Assembly: GCF_040833985.1 (NCBI RefSeq)
Contig: NZ_CP162139.1
Location: 1,880,001-1,944,000, forward strand
Length of the DNA stretch: 64,000 bases
Direction: 5' to 3'
Source of the DNA: Leptospira sp. WS4.C2
GTDB taxonomy: Bacteria > Spirochaetota > Leptospiria > Leptospirales > Leptospiraceae
Position numbers and translations under genes: made by a program. The notes beneath the pieces are model-generated. The model did no database searches, was not told the DNA's origin, and saw only the letters and a program-made list of their open reading frames with translations. Of the stretch, positions 51,855 to 62,094 are shown piece after piece. Each line of letters starts with the position of its first letter. Within the stretch, counting starts at the first letter, position 1.

Positions 51855-52897
51855 AGATTTCTTTTTTTCTTTTGAACCAAATAATTGGTAAAAGAATCTT
51901 CCCAAACAAAAAGTTGGTAATCAGGATCAATCGACTTAAGCTCTTGGGGAGAATCTACCTTCCAGAGTTCTGCGAGAGCGGAAAGTAGACCATCCGTAGG
52001 GTAAGGAAATCCAGAAAGTAGAAATTCACCATCGGGATTTCCATTCATAGGTAAGAGAAAAGACTCCCTCCATTCGATTAGTTTCTCTCTTTCTCTTGCA
52101 ACGATTTGATTTTCGAAAGATAACTTTTTTGTTTTTCCGATAATCAAAGAGACCAAAGACAAAAGTTCTTTTAGCCTAAGTTCCATTCCTAGTTTGCCAT
52201 AATTTTCCAGAACCAAGTCATTTTCCGTGATGGGATATTCGCATAACGTAAGTTTAAGATGACTCACTTGCGGAGTAAAGTCTGTGTGGAAAGACTCTTC
52301 TTGGATTTGGGTTTCCCGAATCGCAGGACTTCCATCTTTCTGTCTCTGCACTAGATAGACGGGATTCTCAGATCCCGATTTAGTGACCCAGAAAATTACA
52401 TCGGCCTCCCCACCATTGGTGATAAAGGATTTGGTTCCCGATAGAAGCCCATTCTCTAATTTCGAACTTAGCTTTCGCAGTTTGCCCTCCCAGCCGGGTT
52501 CACTCACTCCTACAGCATAGATTTTAGCAGGGATTGTTTTACGAAAAGCGTCCCAAAGAGAATCAAAAGAAGTTTTTATACTTTCCGATTTTCCTTGAGT
52601 TTTCGATTCATTCTCCATTTGTAAATGAGCCTGTTTTAAGATTCCCCCGGCTACATTCACTTCCACCATACAAGATAGGGCAAGGGATACACCAACCGGA
52701 TCTTCGGCAAGTAAGGAAAGTTTCTTTTGGAATTCTAAATAGGACTCAAGACCAAAAAGGAAGTGATAGAAACCCTCCTGAATGAGGTAGGGTTTCCAAC
52801 TCCGATAAAATCCAGTCTCAGGTCCTCCCGTATCTTTTGGATAAGAAGAACCAGGGACACCATACTTTAAAATCAAATTCTCTGGTTCAACATTCAC
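51851..52897 (-). CDS. Divergent acyl-CoA dehydrogenase-like protein
   Basis: About 348 residues, starting at GTG. The middle domain has VGVSEPGWEGKLRKLSS and LLSGTKSFITNGGEADVIFWV, matching the FAD-binding region of acyl-CoA dehydrogenases. The C-terminal helical domain is short and the usual catalytic Glu segment is not recognisable, so activity is doubtful. It lies six bases after uvrA, an unexpected partner. The stop overlaps that of the convergent CDF gene by four bases. Confidence 0.7.
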   Translation of the reverse strand: MNVEPENLILKYGVPGSSYPKDTGGPETGFYRSWKPYLIQEGFYHFLFGLESYLEFQKKLSLLAEDPVGVSLALSCMVEVNVAGGILKQAHLQMENESKTQGKSESIKTSFDSLWDAFRKTIPAKIYAVGVSEPGWEGKLRKLSSKLENGLLSGTKSFITNGGEADVIFWVTKSGSENPVYLVQRQKDGSPAIRETQIQEESFHTDFTPQVSHLKLTLCEYPITENDLVLENYGKLGMELRLKELLSLVSLIIGKTKKLSFENQIVAREREKLIEWRESFLLPMNGNPDGEFLLSGFPYPTDGLLSALAELWKVDSPQELKSIDPDYQLFVWEDSFTNYLVQKKKRNL

Positions 52898-52903
52898 GGA
52901 AAA

Positions 52904-55795
52904 CTACTTAGATTTCTTTTTGGCATACTTGATGTCGAGTGCCTTCTCTTCTTCCAGAACTTTTTTTAAATACTGGCCAGTAAACGACCGTTTTACGGTA
53001 ACAACCTCTTCAGGAGTCCCTGTTGCAATCACTTCCCCACCACCGTCACCACCCTCAGGTCCAATATCGATAATATAGTCAGCAGCTTTAATCACATCTA
53101 AGTTGTGTTCGATAATGACCATTGAATTTCCCTTATCGACAAGAACTTGCAAAACAGAAAGTAAACGTTCGATGTCTTCGAAATGGAGTCCTGTGGTTGG
53201 TTCATCCAAAATATAAAGGGTTTTTCCTGTTGGTCTTTTGGAAAGTTCTGTGGATAATTTGATCCGTTGGGCCTCACCCCCAGAAAAGGTTGTGGCCGCT
53301 TGGCCGAGTTTGATATACCCAAGGCCCACATCCATAAGAGTGTCTAACTTACGTTTGAGATTTGGAATTTTTTCAAAGAAAACAACGGCTTCTTCGATGG
53401 TCATATCCAAGATATCAGAGATATTTTTTCCTTTGTATTTTACTTCCAAAGTTTCACGGTTGTATCGTTTTCCCTTACAAACTTCACATTCCACATAAAT
53501 ATCAGGAAGAAAGTGCATCTCAATTTTTAAGATACCGTCCCCTTCGCATTTTTCACAACGTCCGCCAGCCACATTAAAGCTAAATCTTCCGGGACCATAT
53601 CCTCTGACTTTTGCCTCTTCCAGTCCACTATACAAATCCCGAACAAAAGTAAACAAACCAGTGTAAGTTGCCGGGTTGGATCTCGGAGTTCTTCCGATGG
53701 CCGACTGGTCAATGTTAATCACCTTATCAATCTGGTCTTTCCCCAGGATTTTTTTATGTTTTCCAGGAATGAGTTTCATACCCATCACAGAACTTGCGAG
53801 TTCCTTATAAAGAATTTCATTAATCAGTGTAGACTTTCCGGATCCAGACACACCGGTAACAACCGTTAAACTCCCGAGTGGAATGGATACGTCGATATTT
53901 TTTAGATTGTTGTGCGTTGCTCCTGTAATTTTCAGGAATTTTCCATTACCCTCACGTCTTGTTTTCGGCATGGAAATTCTTTTTTCCCCAGAGAGGAATT
54001 TTCCTGTAACCGAATGTTTGTCTTTTTTGATTTGTTCGGGTGTGCCAAAGGCTACAATTTCCCCACCGTGGACTCCGGCACCAGGACCCATATCCACAAT
54101 AAAGTCAGCCTCTTCCATAGTTTCTTTATCGTGTTCGACAACAAGCACGGTATTACCGAGGTTACGAAGGCCTTTTAAGGTTTGGACAAGTTTTGTATTA
54201 TCTCTTTGGTGGAGGCCAATGGAAGGTTCATCCAAAATGTACAAAACACCCATTAGGCGAGAACCAATTTGTGTGGCCAAACGAATCCGCTGCATCTCAC
54301 CACCGGATAAAGTTCCTGCAGAACGACTTAGGTTCAAATACCCCACACCCACATCGTTTAGGAAATGCAATCGCTGGAGGATTTCTTTCAAAATGGGTTT
54401 GGAGATGGTCTCTTCTGCCCCTTTGTATTCGGAGGATTTTGTAAACTCTAAGGCCTTTTCAATGGAATAACCCGTATAGGCATCAATACCCACGCCTTGC
54501 ACTTTAACAGCAAGTGCTTCGGGACGTAATCTCCGACCGTGGCATTCATCACAATCATGGTTTGTCATAAAGGATTCAAACCACTGGCGCATCGAATCAG
54601 ATTTCGTTTCTTTGTAACGACGTTTGAGGTTAGGAATCACTCCTTCGTAATTTTTGGAAAATTCATAATGCGAATTGGCACCTCGAAAATCATAATCGAT
54701 ATGAATGGATGCATCTCCATGTAAAATGGTAGTCCGCACTTTTTCGGATAAATCTTTCCAAGGAGTGTTTAGATTGAATTTTAACTTTTTAGATAATGCT
54801 TGTATGGTGGCCATATACCAATAGGAGTTGGATTTAGAACCACCCCAGGCCTCAATACAACCTTCCGCAAGTGAGGCTTCTCTATCGGTCACAAGAAGAG
54901 ATTCATCAAACTCTAAGAGAGCACCCAGTCCATCACAATTCGAACAAGCTCCAAAAGGAGAATTAAAAGAAAATAACCTCGGTGTGAGTTCAGGAATACT
55001 CACATCATCACATTTGGGACAAGATAGTTTTTGCGAAAACAGATGGTCTTTTTCTCCATCTTCCACGACCACAATTCCATCCGCTGTTTTTAAAGCAGTT
55101 TCCACCGAATCCGACAACCGGGATTGGATTCCTGGTTTCATTACAATCCGATCCACAACGATATCAATATCTGCTTTGAAGTTTTTCTTCAAAGGAATTT
55201 CATCCTCTAAGGAATACACCTCTCCATTCACACGCACCCGGTTGAATCCTTCTTTTTTGAAACGTTCGAGGACCTCCCGATGTTCCCCTTTTTTTCCCTG
55301 GATGACGGGAGCCATAATTTGGAGTTTGGTTCCTTCGGGAAATAAATTGATTCTATCGGTGATTTGGTCTACAGACAAACTAGAAATAGCGGTTCCGCAT
55401 TTTGGACAATGAGGTTTTCCCACTCTGGCATATAACAGCCGTAAATAGTCATAAATTTCCGTAACCGTACCCACAGTCGAACGCGGGTTTCTGTGGGTTG
55501 TTTTTTGTTCAATGGAGATGGCGGGACTCAATCCCTCAATTTGGTCCACTTCCGGTTTTTCCATTTGCCCGAGAAACTGACGGGCATAACTGGAAAGGGA
55601 TTCCACATACCTCCTTTGCCCCTCGGCATAGATGGTATCAAAGGCAAGGGAGGACTTCCCCGATCCAGAAAGTCCAGTGATTACCACAAGTTTATCTCGT
55701 GGGATATCAAGGTTTACGTTTTTGAGATTATGTTCTCGGGCGCCGCGAATACGAATAAAGGAATCCACATCGGATAGCTTGTTTTCCTCTTTCAT
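52904..55795 (-). CDS. uvrA: Excinuclease ABC subunit A
   Basis: About 963 residues. Two ABC ATPase halves are visible: [19 protein letters not shown] and [16 protein letters not shown] for Walker A, and [12 protein letters not shown] and [12 protein letters not shown] for the signatures. Zinc motifs CPKCG, CSNCDG and CEKCEGDG are present. It recognises bulky DNA lesions with UvrB. I chose ATG 55795 (MKEENKL). An in-frame ATG at 55846 would overlap the divergent sppA start, and neither has a clear ribosome site. The degenerate acyl-CoA dehydrogenase gene follows by six bases. Confidence 0.95.
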   Translation of the reverse strand: MKEENKLSDVDSFIRIRGAREHNLKNVNLDIPRDKLVVITGLSGSGKSSLAFDTIYAEGQRRYVESLSSYARQFLGQMEKPEVDQIEGLSPAISIEQKTTHRNPRSTVGTVTEIYDYLRLLYARVGKPHCPKCGTAISSLSVDQITDRINLFPEGTKLQIMAPVIQGKKGEHREVLERFKKEGFNRVRVNGEVYSLEDEIPLKKNFKADIDIVVDRIVMKPGIQSRLSDSVETALKTADGIVVVEDGEKDHLFSQKLSCPKCDDVSIPELTPRLFSFNSPFGACSNCDGLGALLEFDESLLVTDREASLAEGCIEAWGGSKSNSYWYMATIQALSKKLKFNLNTPWKDLSEKVRTTILHGDASIHIDYDFRGANSHYEFSKNYEGVIPNLKRRYKETKSDSMRQWFESFMTNHDCDECHGRRLRPEALAVKVQGVGIDAYTGYSIEKALEFTKSSEYKGAEETISKPILKEILQRLHFLNDVGVGYLNLSRSAGTLSGGEMQRIRLATQIGSRLMGVLYILDEPSIGLHQRDNTKLVQTLKGLRNLGNTVLVVEHDKETMEEADFIVDMGPGAGVHGGEIVAFGTPEQIKKDKHSVTGKFLSGEKRISMPKTRREGNGKFLKITGATHNNLKNIDVSIPLGSLTVVTGVSGSGKSTLINEILYKELASSVMGMKLIPGKHKKILGKDQIDKVINIDQSAIGRTPRSNPATYTGLFTFVRDLYSGLEEAKVRGYGPGRFSFNVAGGRCEKCEGDGILKIEMHFLPDIYVECEVCKGKRYNRETLEVKYKGKNISDILDMTIEEAVVFFEKIPNLKRKLDTLMDVGLGYIKLGQAATTFSGGEAQRIKLSTELSKRPTGKTLYILDEPTTGLHFEDIERLLSVLQVLVDKGNSMVIIEHNLDVIKAADYIIDIGPEGGDGGGEVIATGTPEEVVTVKRSFTGQYLKKVLEEEKALDIKYAKKKSK

Positions 55796-55823
55796 TCTGG
55801 AAAGAATTTTAAGAAATGACGGA

Positions 55824-55838
55824 AGAGGTTCGCCCGTG
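55824..55838 (+). promoter_or_regulatory. Shine-Dalgarno deciding the sppA GTG start
   Basis: AGAGG at 55824-55828 is seven bases before GTG 55836-55838. Longer in-frame starts lie within the antisense of uvrA and would remove the N-terminal membrane anchor from its normal position. Confidence 0.65.
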
Positions 55839-57470
55839 TTTCGCATTCTTTTTTTGATACTTTTTTTGCCCTTTCGCCTTTTGTATCAGTTATACCTACG
55901 TCTAAGCCTTGTTTTCCAATCGGGCCGCGAGGTCTATGAACTGGAATTTCCTGCTGTTTTTGAAGATTCTTACAAATCATATTGGGTCAAAAAATTACAG
56001 GGCAAAGAGGAAACAGTCACAAGATTAGAACTTCTCATCCTTCTCAAACTCATTCAAAAAAATGGAAAAATAAAAACCTTCGATATCTCGTTACCACCTC
56101 TGGAATGGACTCTCTCTGAGTTCTATGAAGTAAGAAACCAACTAATAGCCATTAAAGATTCAGGGAAAAAAGTCCGAATCTTTGCCAAAGAAGGTGGAGT
56201 GGGCACTCTACTTCTCTTAACAGCAGCTACAGAAAGTTATTTGGCCCCAGAATCTGAGTTTATGGTTTTACTACCAAGCGCCGAACCCATGTTTTTCGGT
56301 AAGTTTTTAAAAACTTGGGGGATTGAAGTCCAAGCCTTTGCCTCCGGTCCCTACAAATCCTTTGCCGAAAGTTTCACTAGGGGTGAGTTTTCTAAAGAAG
56401 CAAAAAAGAATTTAGAAACTTTGGTTTTGGATTTACGAAAAGTAATCCTTGATGCCCTTACTAATGGGAAAAAATCATTAGAACCTATTTTCTATAGACC
56501 AATGCTCTCTGCCGATGAACTTTTGTCAGCTGGTATCATCCAAGGAATCAAAACAGAAACGGAATTCTTTTCTGAAGACAGAAAGGTTTTTTCTGGAAAC
56601 TATCCGTCCCTACACTACAAAATCAAAGAATTTCGCATCCTTCCCAAAAGGAAAGCTGAAGTAGTAATCCTTCCTTTAGAGGGAGGAATTTCAGGGGGTG
56701 ATTTTTTACATAAACATAGAGAAAATGGAAAGATTGAAGCCTTCTCACTCATCCCCAATCTAAAAGCTCTTTCTGAAGACAAAAAGATTAAGGCTGTGAT
56801 TTTGGAAATTTCCTCACCTGGGGGATCCGCATTTTATTCAGAACAAATCCACCAAGAGATTCTAGAATTAAAGAAAACCAAAATTGTTACCGCTTATTTT
56901 AAGGATACTGTAGCGAGTGGTGGGTATTACCTTGGTTCGGCGGTAGATCATATCACGGCATCTCCCGTTTGTATCACAGGATCCATTGGTGCTGTGAGTA
57001 TTCGGGCCAATTTACAAAAATTATACAAAAAGTTTCAATTGAATAAAGAGGCCGTTGGATTTTATCCTTTTCGAGACATCCATTCCGAATTCCAGCCCCT
57101 TTCCAAACAAAGTGTTCAGTATTTAGAATCCCAAATCAAAAAAATCGAAGGTTTGTTTTATAGACGTGTGGCCGAAGGAAGAAAAATTCCTTTAGAGGAT
57201 CTTCCTAAAATTGGAATGGGGAGAGTCTATTTACCAACTGTGGAAAACCGCATTGTGGATTCTCTCGGTGGGCTTTTAGATGCAGTTCACGAAGTGAAAG
57301 AAAGATTAGGCGGAAAACCGATCACCCTAACAGAAGAATTACCTGCTTACAATTTGAGAAACAAAATTCCCATTCTTGGCGGACTCATTGCTGAACTAAA
57401 GGTATTGGAATCACTGAATGAGGTTTCCCTACTCTCTCCTATTCGTTTGGATTGGAAAAACAGAAGATAA
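55836..57470 (+). CDS. sppA: Signal peptide peptidase SppA, long (67K) type
   Basis: About 544 residues. An N-terminal membrane anchor ([18 protein letters not shown]) is followed by two SppA halves. The catalytic Lys is K174 ([15 protein letters not shown]) in the first half and the catalytic Ser is S361 ([12 protein letters not shown]) in the second, the arrangement of E. coli SppA (K209 and S409). [15 protein letters not shown] and CITGSIGA are also diagnostic. It degrades cleaved signal peptides in the membrane. It is divergent from uvrA with 40 bases between starts, and convergent with tsaC (16-base gap, no terminator seen). Confidence 0.92.
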   Translation: MFRILFLILFLPFRLLYQLYLRLSLVFQSGREVYELEFPAVFEDSYKSYWVKKLQGKEETVTRLELLILLKLIQKNGKIKTFDISLPPLEWTLSEFYEVRNQLIAIKDSGKKVRIFAKEGGVGTLLLLTAATESYLAPESEFMVLLPSAEPMFFGKFLKTWGIEVQAFASGPYKSFAESFTRGEFSKEAKKNLETLVLDLRKVILDALTNGKKSLEPIFYRPMLSADELLSAGIIQGIKTETEFFSEDRKVFSGNYPSLHYKIKEFRILPKRKAEVVILPLEGGISGGDFLHKHRENGKIEAFSLIPNLKALSEDKKIKAVILEISSPGGSAFYSEQIHQEILELKKTKIVTAYFKDTVASGGYYLGSAVDHITASPVCITGSIGAVSIRANLQKLYKKFQLNKEAVGFYPFRDIHSEFQPLSKQSVQYLESQIKKIEGLFYRRVAEGRKIPLEDLPKIGMGRVYLPTVENRIVDSLGGLLDAVHEVKERLGGKPITLTEELPAYNLRNKIPILGGLIAELKVLESLNEVSLLSPIRLDWKNRR

Positions 57471-57486
57471 ATTGTACTTCGTTTGC

Positions 57487-58494
57487 CTAAATACTTGCGG
57501 CCTTTTCTAGCCGATTGCGAAGTCCCTCTTCCCCAGGTCCCGGTTTGGGAACTTCGCAAACGATGGTTTGGAGTCCCAAACTGTCACAGGATTCAAAAAA
57601 AGCATAGAGTTTAGACGCATAATCTTCGTTAGATGATACTAAACAAAGATTCTTACCTTCCCCTAATGTGTGATTTTGAATTCTCTGGTTTTCTAATACT
57701 GGTTTTATCCCTTCCAAGGAAAATCCAATCCATGCGGTGGACTTGGATTCATTCATTGTCTTTAAACTAAATTCGAATTCTTCTTTGGATGCCAAAATCA
57801 CACGGGCTGTGGGAGCATAGTGTTTGTATTTTGTTCCAGGACTTAAGGGAACGGAACCTGTCTCCTTTTGGGAACCAGGCCCTGGAATCCAAAGTTCAGG
57901 GAGAATTTTCAGAAGTTCATTCGACTCAATGGATCCGGGCCGTAGTAATGCCGGAGATTTCCCCACAAGGCTTACCACCGTCGATTCAATCCCAAAACTC
58001 GGCTCCTCAGCAACAAGGATTCCATCCACTACTCCATCGAAGTATCGCAAAACATCACTTAGTTTGGTTAAAGAAGGCCTACCCGATAGATTGGCTGAAG
58101 GGGCAGAGACCGGTCCCAGAGAAAGTTCAATCCATTCTCGAACCACTGGATTTTTAGGAATCCTTACGGCGAGTGTATCCAATTCCTTTGGAAAAAGGGA
58201 TTTGTCTTTTTTAGGAAGGATGAGAGTGAGGGGGCCCGGAGAAAAACGTTCCAATAACGCTCTACCAACATCCCCTAACTCACATACGGCGGCAATGGAT
58301 TCAATAGAATGAAAATGGGCAATGAGAGGATTGTCTTTGGGCCTTCCTTTGATTTCGTAAATGCGGAGACAAGCCGACTCAAGCCTTGTGGAAGCGCCAA
58401 TTCCATAAACTGTTTCTGTGGGAAACACAACGACCTTTCCCTCTTGGATGAGGTTCGCAAGCAAACGTACATCCGAAGAGATTAAGGTTTTCAT
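57487..58494 (-). CDS. tsaC: L-threonylcarbamoyladenylate synthase, long Sua5 type
   Basis: About 335 residues. The YrdC domain (1-200) has VVFPTETVYGIGA, EIKGRPKDNPL, SPGPLTLILPK, SAPSANLSG and ESTVVSL, and the linker LSPGTKYKHYAP leads into the C-terminal Sua5 domain. It makes the threonylcarbamoyl donor for t6A37 of tRNA. It starts one base after the GH18 gene stop on the minus strand, so the two are probably co-transcribed. Confidence 0.94.
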   Translation of the reverse strand: MKTLISSDVRLLANLIQEGKVVVFPTETVYGIGASTRLESACLRIYEIKGRPKDNPLIAHFHSIESIAAVCELGDVGRALLERFSPGPLTLILPKKDKSLFPKELDTLAVRIPKNPVVREWIELSLGPVSAPSANLSGRPSLTKLSDVLRYFDGVVDGILVAEEPSFGIESTVVSLVGKSPALLRPGSIESNELLKILPELWIPGPGSQKETGSVPLSPGTKYKHYAPTARVILASKEEFEFSLKTMNESKSTAWIGFSLEGIKPVLENQRIQNHTLGEGKNLCLVSSNEDYASKLYAFFESCDSLGLQTIVCEVPKPGPGEEGLRNRLEKAASI

Positions 58495-58495
58495 T

Positions 58496-60067
58496 TTAAA
58501 ACTTTTTTGTTTTAGATTTTGATTTAGAATCAGAAACTTTTAAAGCCTCTTTGGAATCACTCATTGGAGTTGTTGTTTCTTCCTTTGGTTCTTCTTCCTC
58601 TTTGGCTTTTTCCACAGGAGGGAGCTGGCCTTGTACCAGTTTACTTAAGTAAACATTGATTTCTGGATCATTGTCAGTCACGAGTTGCCAGAAAGAAAAT
58701 CCCCCCAAATCGTATTTACGAAGAAGGGTCATTTTTTCTTCAAAGGCTTTTCGGTTCATATAGAAAGCCACTCGGTCACAACCACCACTGGTATACCAAA
58801 GGGATGGATCTTCATAAGCGCGATTTTTATGGATGTCAGAAAACTTAGATAAGTTTTTCCAACTGGCCACTTTGTTTTCTTCGTTTAAGATACGATTGAT
58901 ATCCGTGGGTTGGCGATTTTTATGGACCCCTGCTTTGATCCTTTGGGCATCGGAATGATAGATGGCTTTGGCAGAAGATTTGCAATTGAGAGCCCAATCA
59001 TATCCATAAGTGGGAATGGCCATATAAAGTTTATGCATGGGCACTCTTTTTTTGGCATAAGTGATGATTTCTTTTAACCAAACATTCGGTGCTTGGGGGC
59101 CTGGACCTGGGTTATGGTATTTGCGAGGGTGGAGCTCATAGGCCATAATTTTCACTCGATCCGCATGTTTGGCAAGGAACGCATAGTCATGAGTAGTGGG
59201 CCCTCTCCAATTTTCACGGAAATCAAGAACGATTGGTTTGGAAAGGCCACGGCAATTCAGTTCTTTCTTTTTTGTTTTTTCTGCAGGGGTTTTCGGGTGA
59301 ACCGCAACAGAAATCAGTTTTCCTTTTTTATGAACTTCTCGGGCAAGTAGTGCAAAAAACTCTTCAAACTTTTCTTTTTTGTCGCAGGACATTCCTTCAT
59401 AATCAATATCAATTCCATCATAACCATAAGTCATAATTTCATTTACGATGACTTGGATGTGATGGTCACGGATGTCGTTACGGCCACCCATTCCAATGTT
59501 TTCTTGGATTTTTTCCTTTGGATTTTCCCAGCGAAAGATAGTCGGAATGATTTTGACTTTTGGATTTAACGCACGAAGTTCCAGAACTCGTTCTTTCTTG
59601 GAAGTACTAGACCAACTAGAAATCAATTCTCCGTTATTAGATAAACCCCCTTTCATTGTATAAATGAAGGGATGGATTTCGTTGTAGAGATGGACTGTTT
59701 TTTTCATCGCTGTCCAATCAGTGGACCAGGCGGAGGAACGAAATGTTACATTCTCATCTGGAAGGAAACCCGGTAAATCAACAGATTCTTCTACGGTTTG
59801 GGTTGTTTGGGACTCTGAGTTTTCTTTTGTTTCCATCTCGGAGGGAGTGCCAAGAGAGGGAGTCGAAGCTTCGACTACACTTGGATTGGCATTCCCCATT
59901 TTGGGCGCGTCTTTCAAAACAAGGGCGGTTCCACTCGTTTGGATTAAATTCATTCCTAAATAGAAGGAGATGGCGGATAAAAAGACCCAAGAGGCAAATA
60001 ATAAGGAATATTTAGCTGCATTAGACAGAGGATGTTTGGAAGAGGATGAGTTTTCAGATTCGGGCAT
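58496..60067 (-). CDS. Membrane-anchored glycoside hydrolase family 18 protein
   Basis: About 523 residues. One N-terminal membrane segment (LLFASWVFLSAISFYLGMNL) is followed by a linker of about 60 residues rich in S, T and E. A GH18 barrel runs from about 115 to 470. The catalytic motif YDGIDIDYEG (DxxDxDxE with the acid Glu) is intact, and KIMAYELHPRK and FSFWQL match later strands. The C-terminal tail is S/K/E-rich. Chitinase, or a peptidoglycan or lipid-sugar hydrolase of the SleL/YaaH type, is possible; the substrate is not readable. It is followed by tsaC one base later. Confidence 0.88.
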   Translation of the reverse strand: MPESENSSSSKHPLSNAAKYSLLFASWVFLSAISFYLGMNLIQTSGTALVLKDAPKMGNANPSVVEASTPSLGTPSEMETKENSESQTTQTVEESVDLPGFLPDENVTFRSSAWSTDWTAMKKTVHLYNEIHPFIYTMKGGLSNNGELISSWSSTSKKERVLELRALNPKVKIIPTIFRWENPKEKIQENIGMGGRNDIRDHHIQVIVNEIMTYGYDGIDIDYEGMSCDKKEKFEEFFALLAREVHKKGKLISVAVHPKTPAEKTKKKELNCRGLSKPIVLDFRENWRGPTTHDYAFLAKHADRVKIMAYELHPRKYHNPGPGPQAPNVWLKEIITYAKKRVPMHKLYMAIPTYGYDWALNCKSSAKAIYHSDAQRIKAGVHKNRQPTDINRILNEENKVASWKNLSKFSDIHKNRAYEDPSLWYTSGGCDRVAFYMNRKAFEEKMTLLRKYDLGGFSFWQLVTDNDPEINVYLSKLVQGQLPPVEKAKEEEEPKEETTTPMSDSKEALKVSDSKSKSKTKKF

Positions 60068-60098
60068 ATATTACTTCTAGTATGATTATCGAACGCGG

Positions 60099-60923
60099 AT
60101 GAAAAAAAGAGTAGAGAATATTAGAAACACGCAAGACCCTATTTCTCATCCCATGATTTTTCAGGAGGGATTCTCTCCTAGTCTAAATTCAAAGGAAAGG
60201 AAAAAGAAATTTATGCATGTTCTCAAACAAAAACCGGTCATTCTATATACGGTTCTTCTTAGTTTTTTTCTAACCTTTCTTTTGCTTGCGGAGCTTACCG
60301 GTAGTAAATTATTTTTTGCCTTCGGATTCACGATGACTATGGGGGTTATCCCTTTTCCTGTCACTTTCATCATCACAGACCTTTTAAACGAATACTATGG
60401 TAGAAAGGTAGTACGAGCCACAACCTTTCTTGGTATGGTGATGATTGGACTTGCTTACCTTCTCATTGTCATCGACATCCAAATTCCGGCAAGTCCCGAA
60501 TCCCCGATTGATGATGCCTCCTTCGAACGAGTGTTTGCCAATTCTGGCCTTGTGATTTTAGGTTCCATCATTGCTTATATGATTGGGCAGATGATTGACC
60601 TTCATACTTTCCATTTCCTTAGGAAAAAAACTGCCGGTAAACATATATGGCTAAGGGCTACCGGTTCCACCATCATCTCCCAACTGATTGATTCTTATGT
60701 GGTAATCTTTATCGCTCTGGGAAAATACCATCCCGTCTCCAAACTGATCGCCATTGCCAACACAAACTTTTTATACAAGATGGGTGTGGCTATCCTTATC
60801 ACACCACTTCTCTATGCCATCCATATCTACATTGATCGTTATTTGGGGGAAACATTGAAGAAACAAATGTTCCGATCAGCGATGGAAGAAGAAGGATTGG
60901 AATCCACCATCCAACCAGGGTAA
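60099..60923 (+). CDS. yhhQ: Queuosine precursor transporter (YhhQ/VUT family)
   Basis: About 274 residues from the longest ATG, with about six membrane segments after residue 45. Family features are LAELTGSKLFF, GVIPFPVTFIITDLLNEYYG, and ATGSTIISQLIDSYVVIF. These carriers import preQ0, preQ1 or related queuine precursors. The first 38 residues are a basic soluble stretch, longer than usual. The ATG at 60213 (MHVLKQKP), which follows an AGGAAA-rich stretch, may be the true start. It is seven bases before the glycerophosphodiesterase gene and divergent from the GH18 gene. Confidence 0.85.
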   Translation: MKKRVENIRNTQDPISHPMIFQEGFSPSLNSKERKKKFMHVLKQKPVILYTVLLSFFLTFLLLAELTGSKLFFAFGFTMTMGVIPFPVTFIITDLLNEYYGRKVVRATTFLGMVMIGLAYLLIVIDIQIPASPESPIDDASFERVFANSGLVILGSIIAYMIGQMIDLHTFHFLRKKTAGKHIWLRATGSTIISQLIDSYVVIFIALGKYHPVSKLIAIANTNFLYKMGVAILITPLLYAIHIYIDRYLGETLKKQMFRSAMEEEGLESTIQPG

Positions 60924-60930
60924 GGCGACT

Positions 60931-61701
60931 ATGTTCCAACCAAGAATCGAAAGAATCAAAGCCATCCTCGGCAAAACTCCTGCCAATATCGGACATAGAG
61001 GTGCAAGGGGTCTTGCTCCAGAAAACACTCTTGTATCCTTTCTTGTGGGATCTGATTCCACAAGATTTTTTGAATTGGATACCATGCTCTGTGCCTCTGG
61101 CGAACTTGTGGTCATCCATGACTTCACTGTGGATCGAACCACCGACGGGAAAGGAAAAGTGGCGGATTATAAATACCGGGCTCTTGCGGAACTCGATGCG
61201 GGAAGTTTTTTTGAAGAAGCCTTTGAAGGAGAACAAATTCCGACTCTGTCCCAAGTGATTCAAACCCTTCCTGAAAATACTGTTTTTGATATTGAAATGA
61301 AAAGTGAAGGTAAAAAAGAGGAAAGGCAGGCTCTAACATCGGCCCTTGTCAAACTGATTCGGAAATACAAACTCAGTGATCGCATTTGGGTTAGTAGTTT
61401 TGATTGGGATCTTGTGGATCTGATCAGAATCGAAGAACCCGAAGTATTACGTGGCCTTCTCGTGGCAAAAGGAGATTCGCTAAACAAGAGTTATATGGAT
61501 TATGAACCGGATTTAATCCTTCCCCATCTTTCTGCCTGTACAAAAGAGTTTGTTCAAAGCCTAAAGGAAGAATCCTTACTTGTGATTCCATATACCACCA
61601 ATACGGAAGAAGAATGGAGCCAGCTATTAGAGGTAGGAGTGGCGGGTCTCATTACAGACTATCCTGACCGTTTGGCGGAATTTTTAGAATCTAAAAAATA
61701 A
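60931..61701 (+). CDS. Glycerophosphodiester phosphodiesterase
   Basis: About 256 residues. GDPD active-site motifs are IGHRGARGLAPENT, FFELDTM and VVIHDFTVDRTTDG, with DIEMKSEG and LITDYPDRL later. There is no signal peptide, so it resembles the cytoplasmic UgpQ group that releases glycerol 3-phosphate from deacylated phospholipids. AAGG lies six bases before the ATG. It follows the YhhQ-like transporter by seven bases and overlaps the next convergent gene by 43 bases. Confidence 0.93.
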   Translation: MFQPRIERIKAILGKTPANIGHRGARGLAPENTLVSFLVGSDSTRFFELDTMLCASGELVVIHDFTVDRTTDGKGKVADYKYRALAELDAGSFFEEAFEGEQIPTLSQVIQTLPENTVFDIEMKSEGKKEERQALTSALVKLIRKYKLSDRIWVSSFDWDLVDLIRIEEPEVLRGLLVAKGDSLNKSYMDYEPDLILPHLSACTKEFVQSLKEESLLVIPYTTNTEEEWSQLLEVGVAGLITDYPDRLAEFLESKK

Positions 61702-62048
61702 AACCAGACCCAATTTCCCCAAGGATCTTCATACAACGAATAGTTTTTGTCTGGAATGGATTGAACCAGTTTGAGTGAAGAAAAATTGGAGTGGTTGAGG
61801 GTGGTTGTGTCACAAATAAGAGTGATGGTTCCTTTACGCACCGGGCAATGTTCTGTAGCTTTGGAAAAGACCAAACATTCCCCCGATTCCAATTTCAATT
61901 CTGAATGACCAAAACTTTCTTTTAGGACAGTCCCCCCGAGAAACGATAGGTAAAATCGAAGTGGAATCGTTGTGTCCTCGCCTCCGTCTAAATTGACAGA
62001 GAAGAACTGAGGAAAGATTAAATTCATGTTTTTGTTATCATTCATCAT
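61659..62048 (-). CDS. Small glyoxalase/VOC-like protein
   Basis: About 129 residues. The beta-alpha-beta-beta-beta rhythm and the late motif YEDPWGNWVWFYF match the vicinal-oxygen-chelate fold. Typical metal residues are not clearly placed. An ATG seven codons in is also possible, and neither start has a visible ribosome site. The 43-base overlap with the end of the convergent GDPD gene is in line with other gene pairs here. Function unknown. Confidence 0.55.
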   Translation of the reverse strand: MMNDNKNMNLIFPQFFSVNLDGGEDTTIPLRFYLSFLGGTVLKESFGHSELKLESGECLVFSKATEHCPVRKGTITLICDTTTLNHSNFSSLKLVQSIPDKNYSLYEDPWGNWVWFYFLDSKNSAKRSG

Positions 62049-62094
62049 GCAAGGAACTCGTTTCGTTATGTTGAGGTTCCCTATTTAGAATCCT

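Noticed and set aside
53883..54470. 195-codon open frame on the plus strand within uvrA.
   Set aside because: Antisense shadow of a conserved gene; Ser/Pro/Arg-rich product without features or ribosome site.
60163..60179. AGGAG-N7-CTCCT hairpin in the 5' region of the queuosine-precursor transporter gene, considered as a preQ1 riboswitch.
   Set aside because: It lacks the long C/A-rich loop and the A-rich pseudoknot tail of preQ1-I and does not match the larger classes. Only five base pairs.
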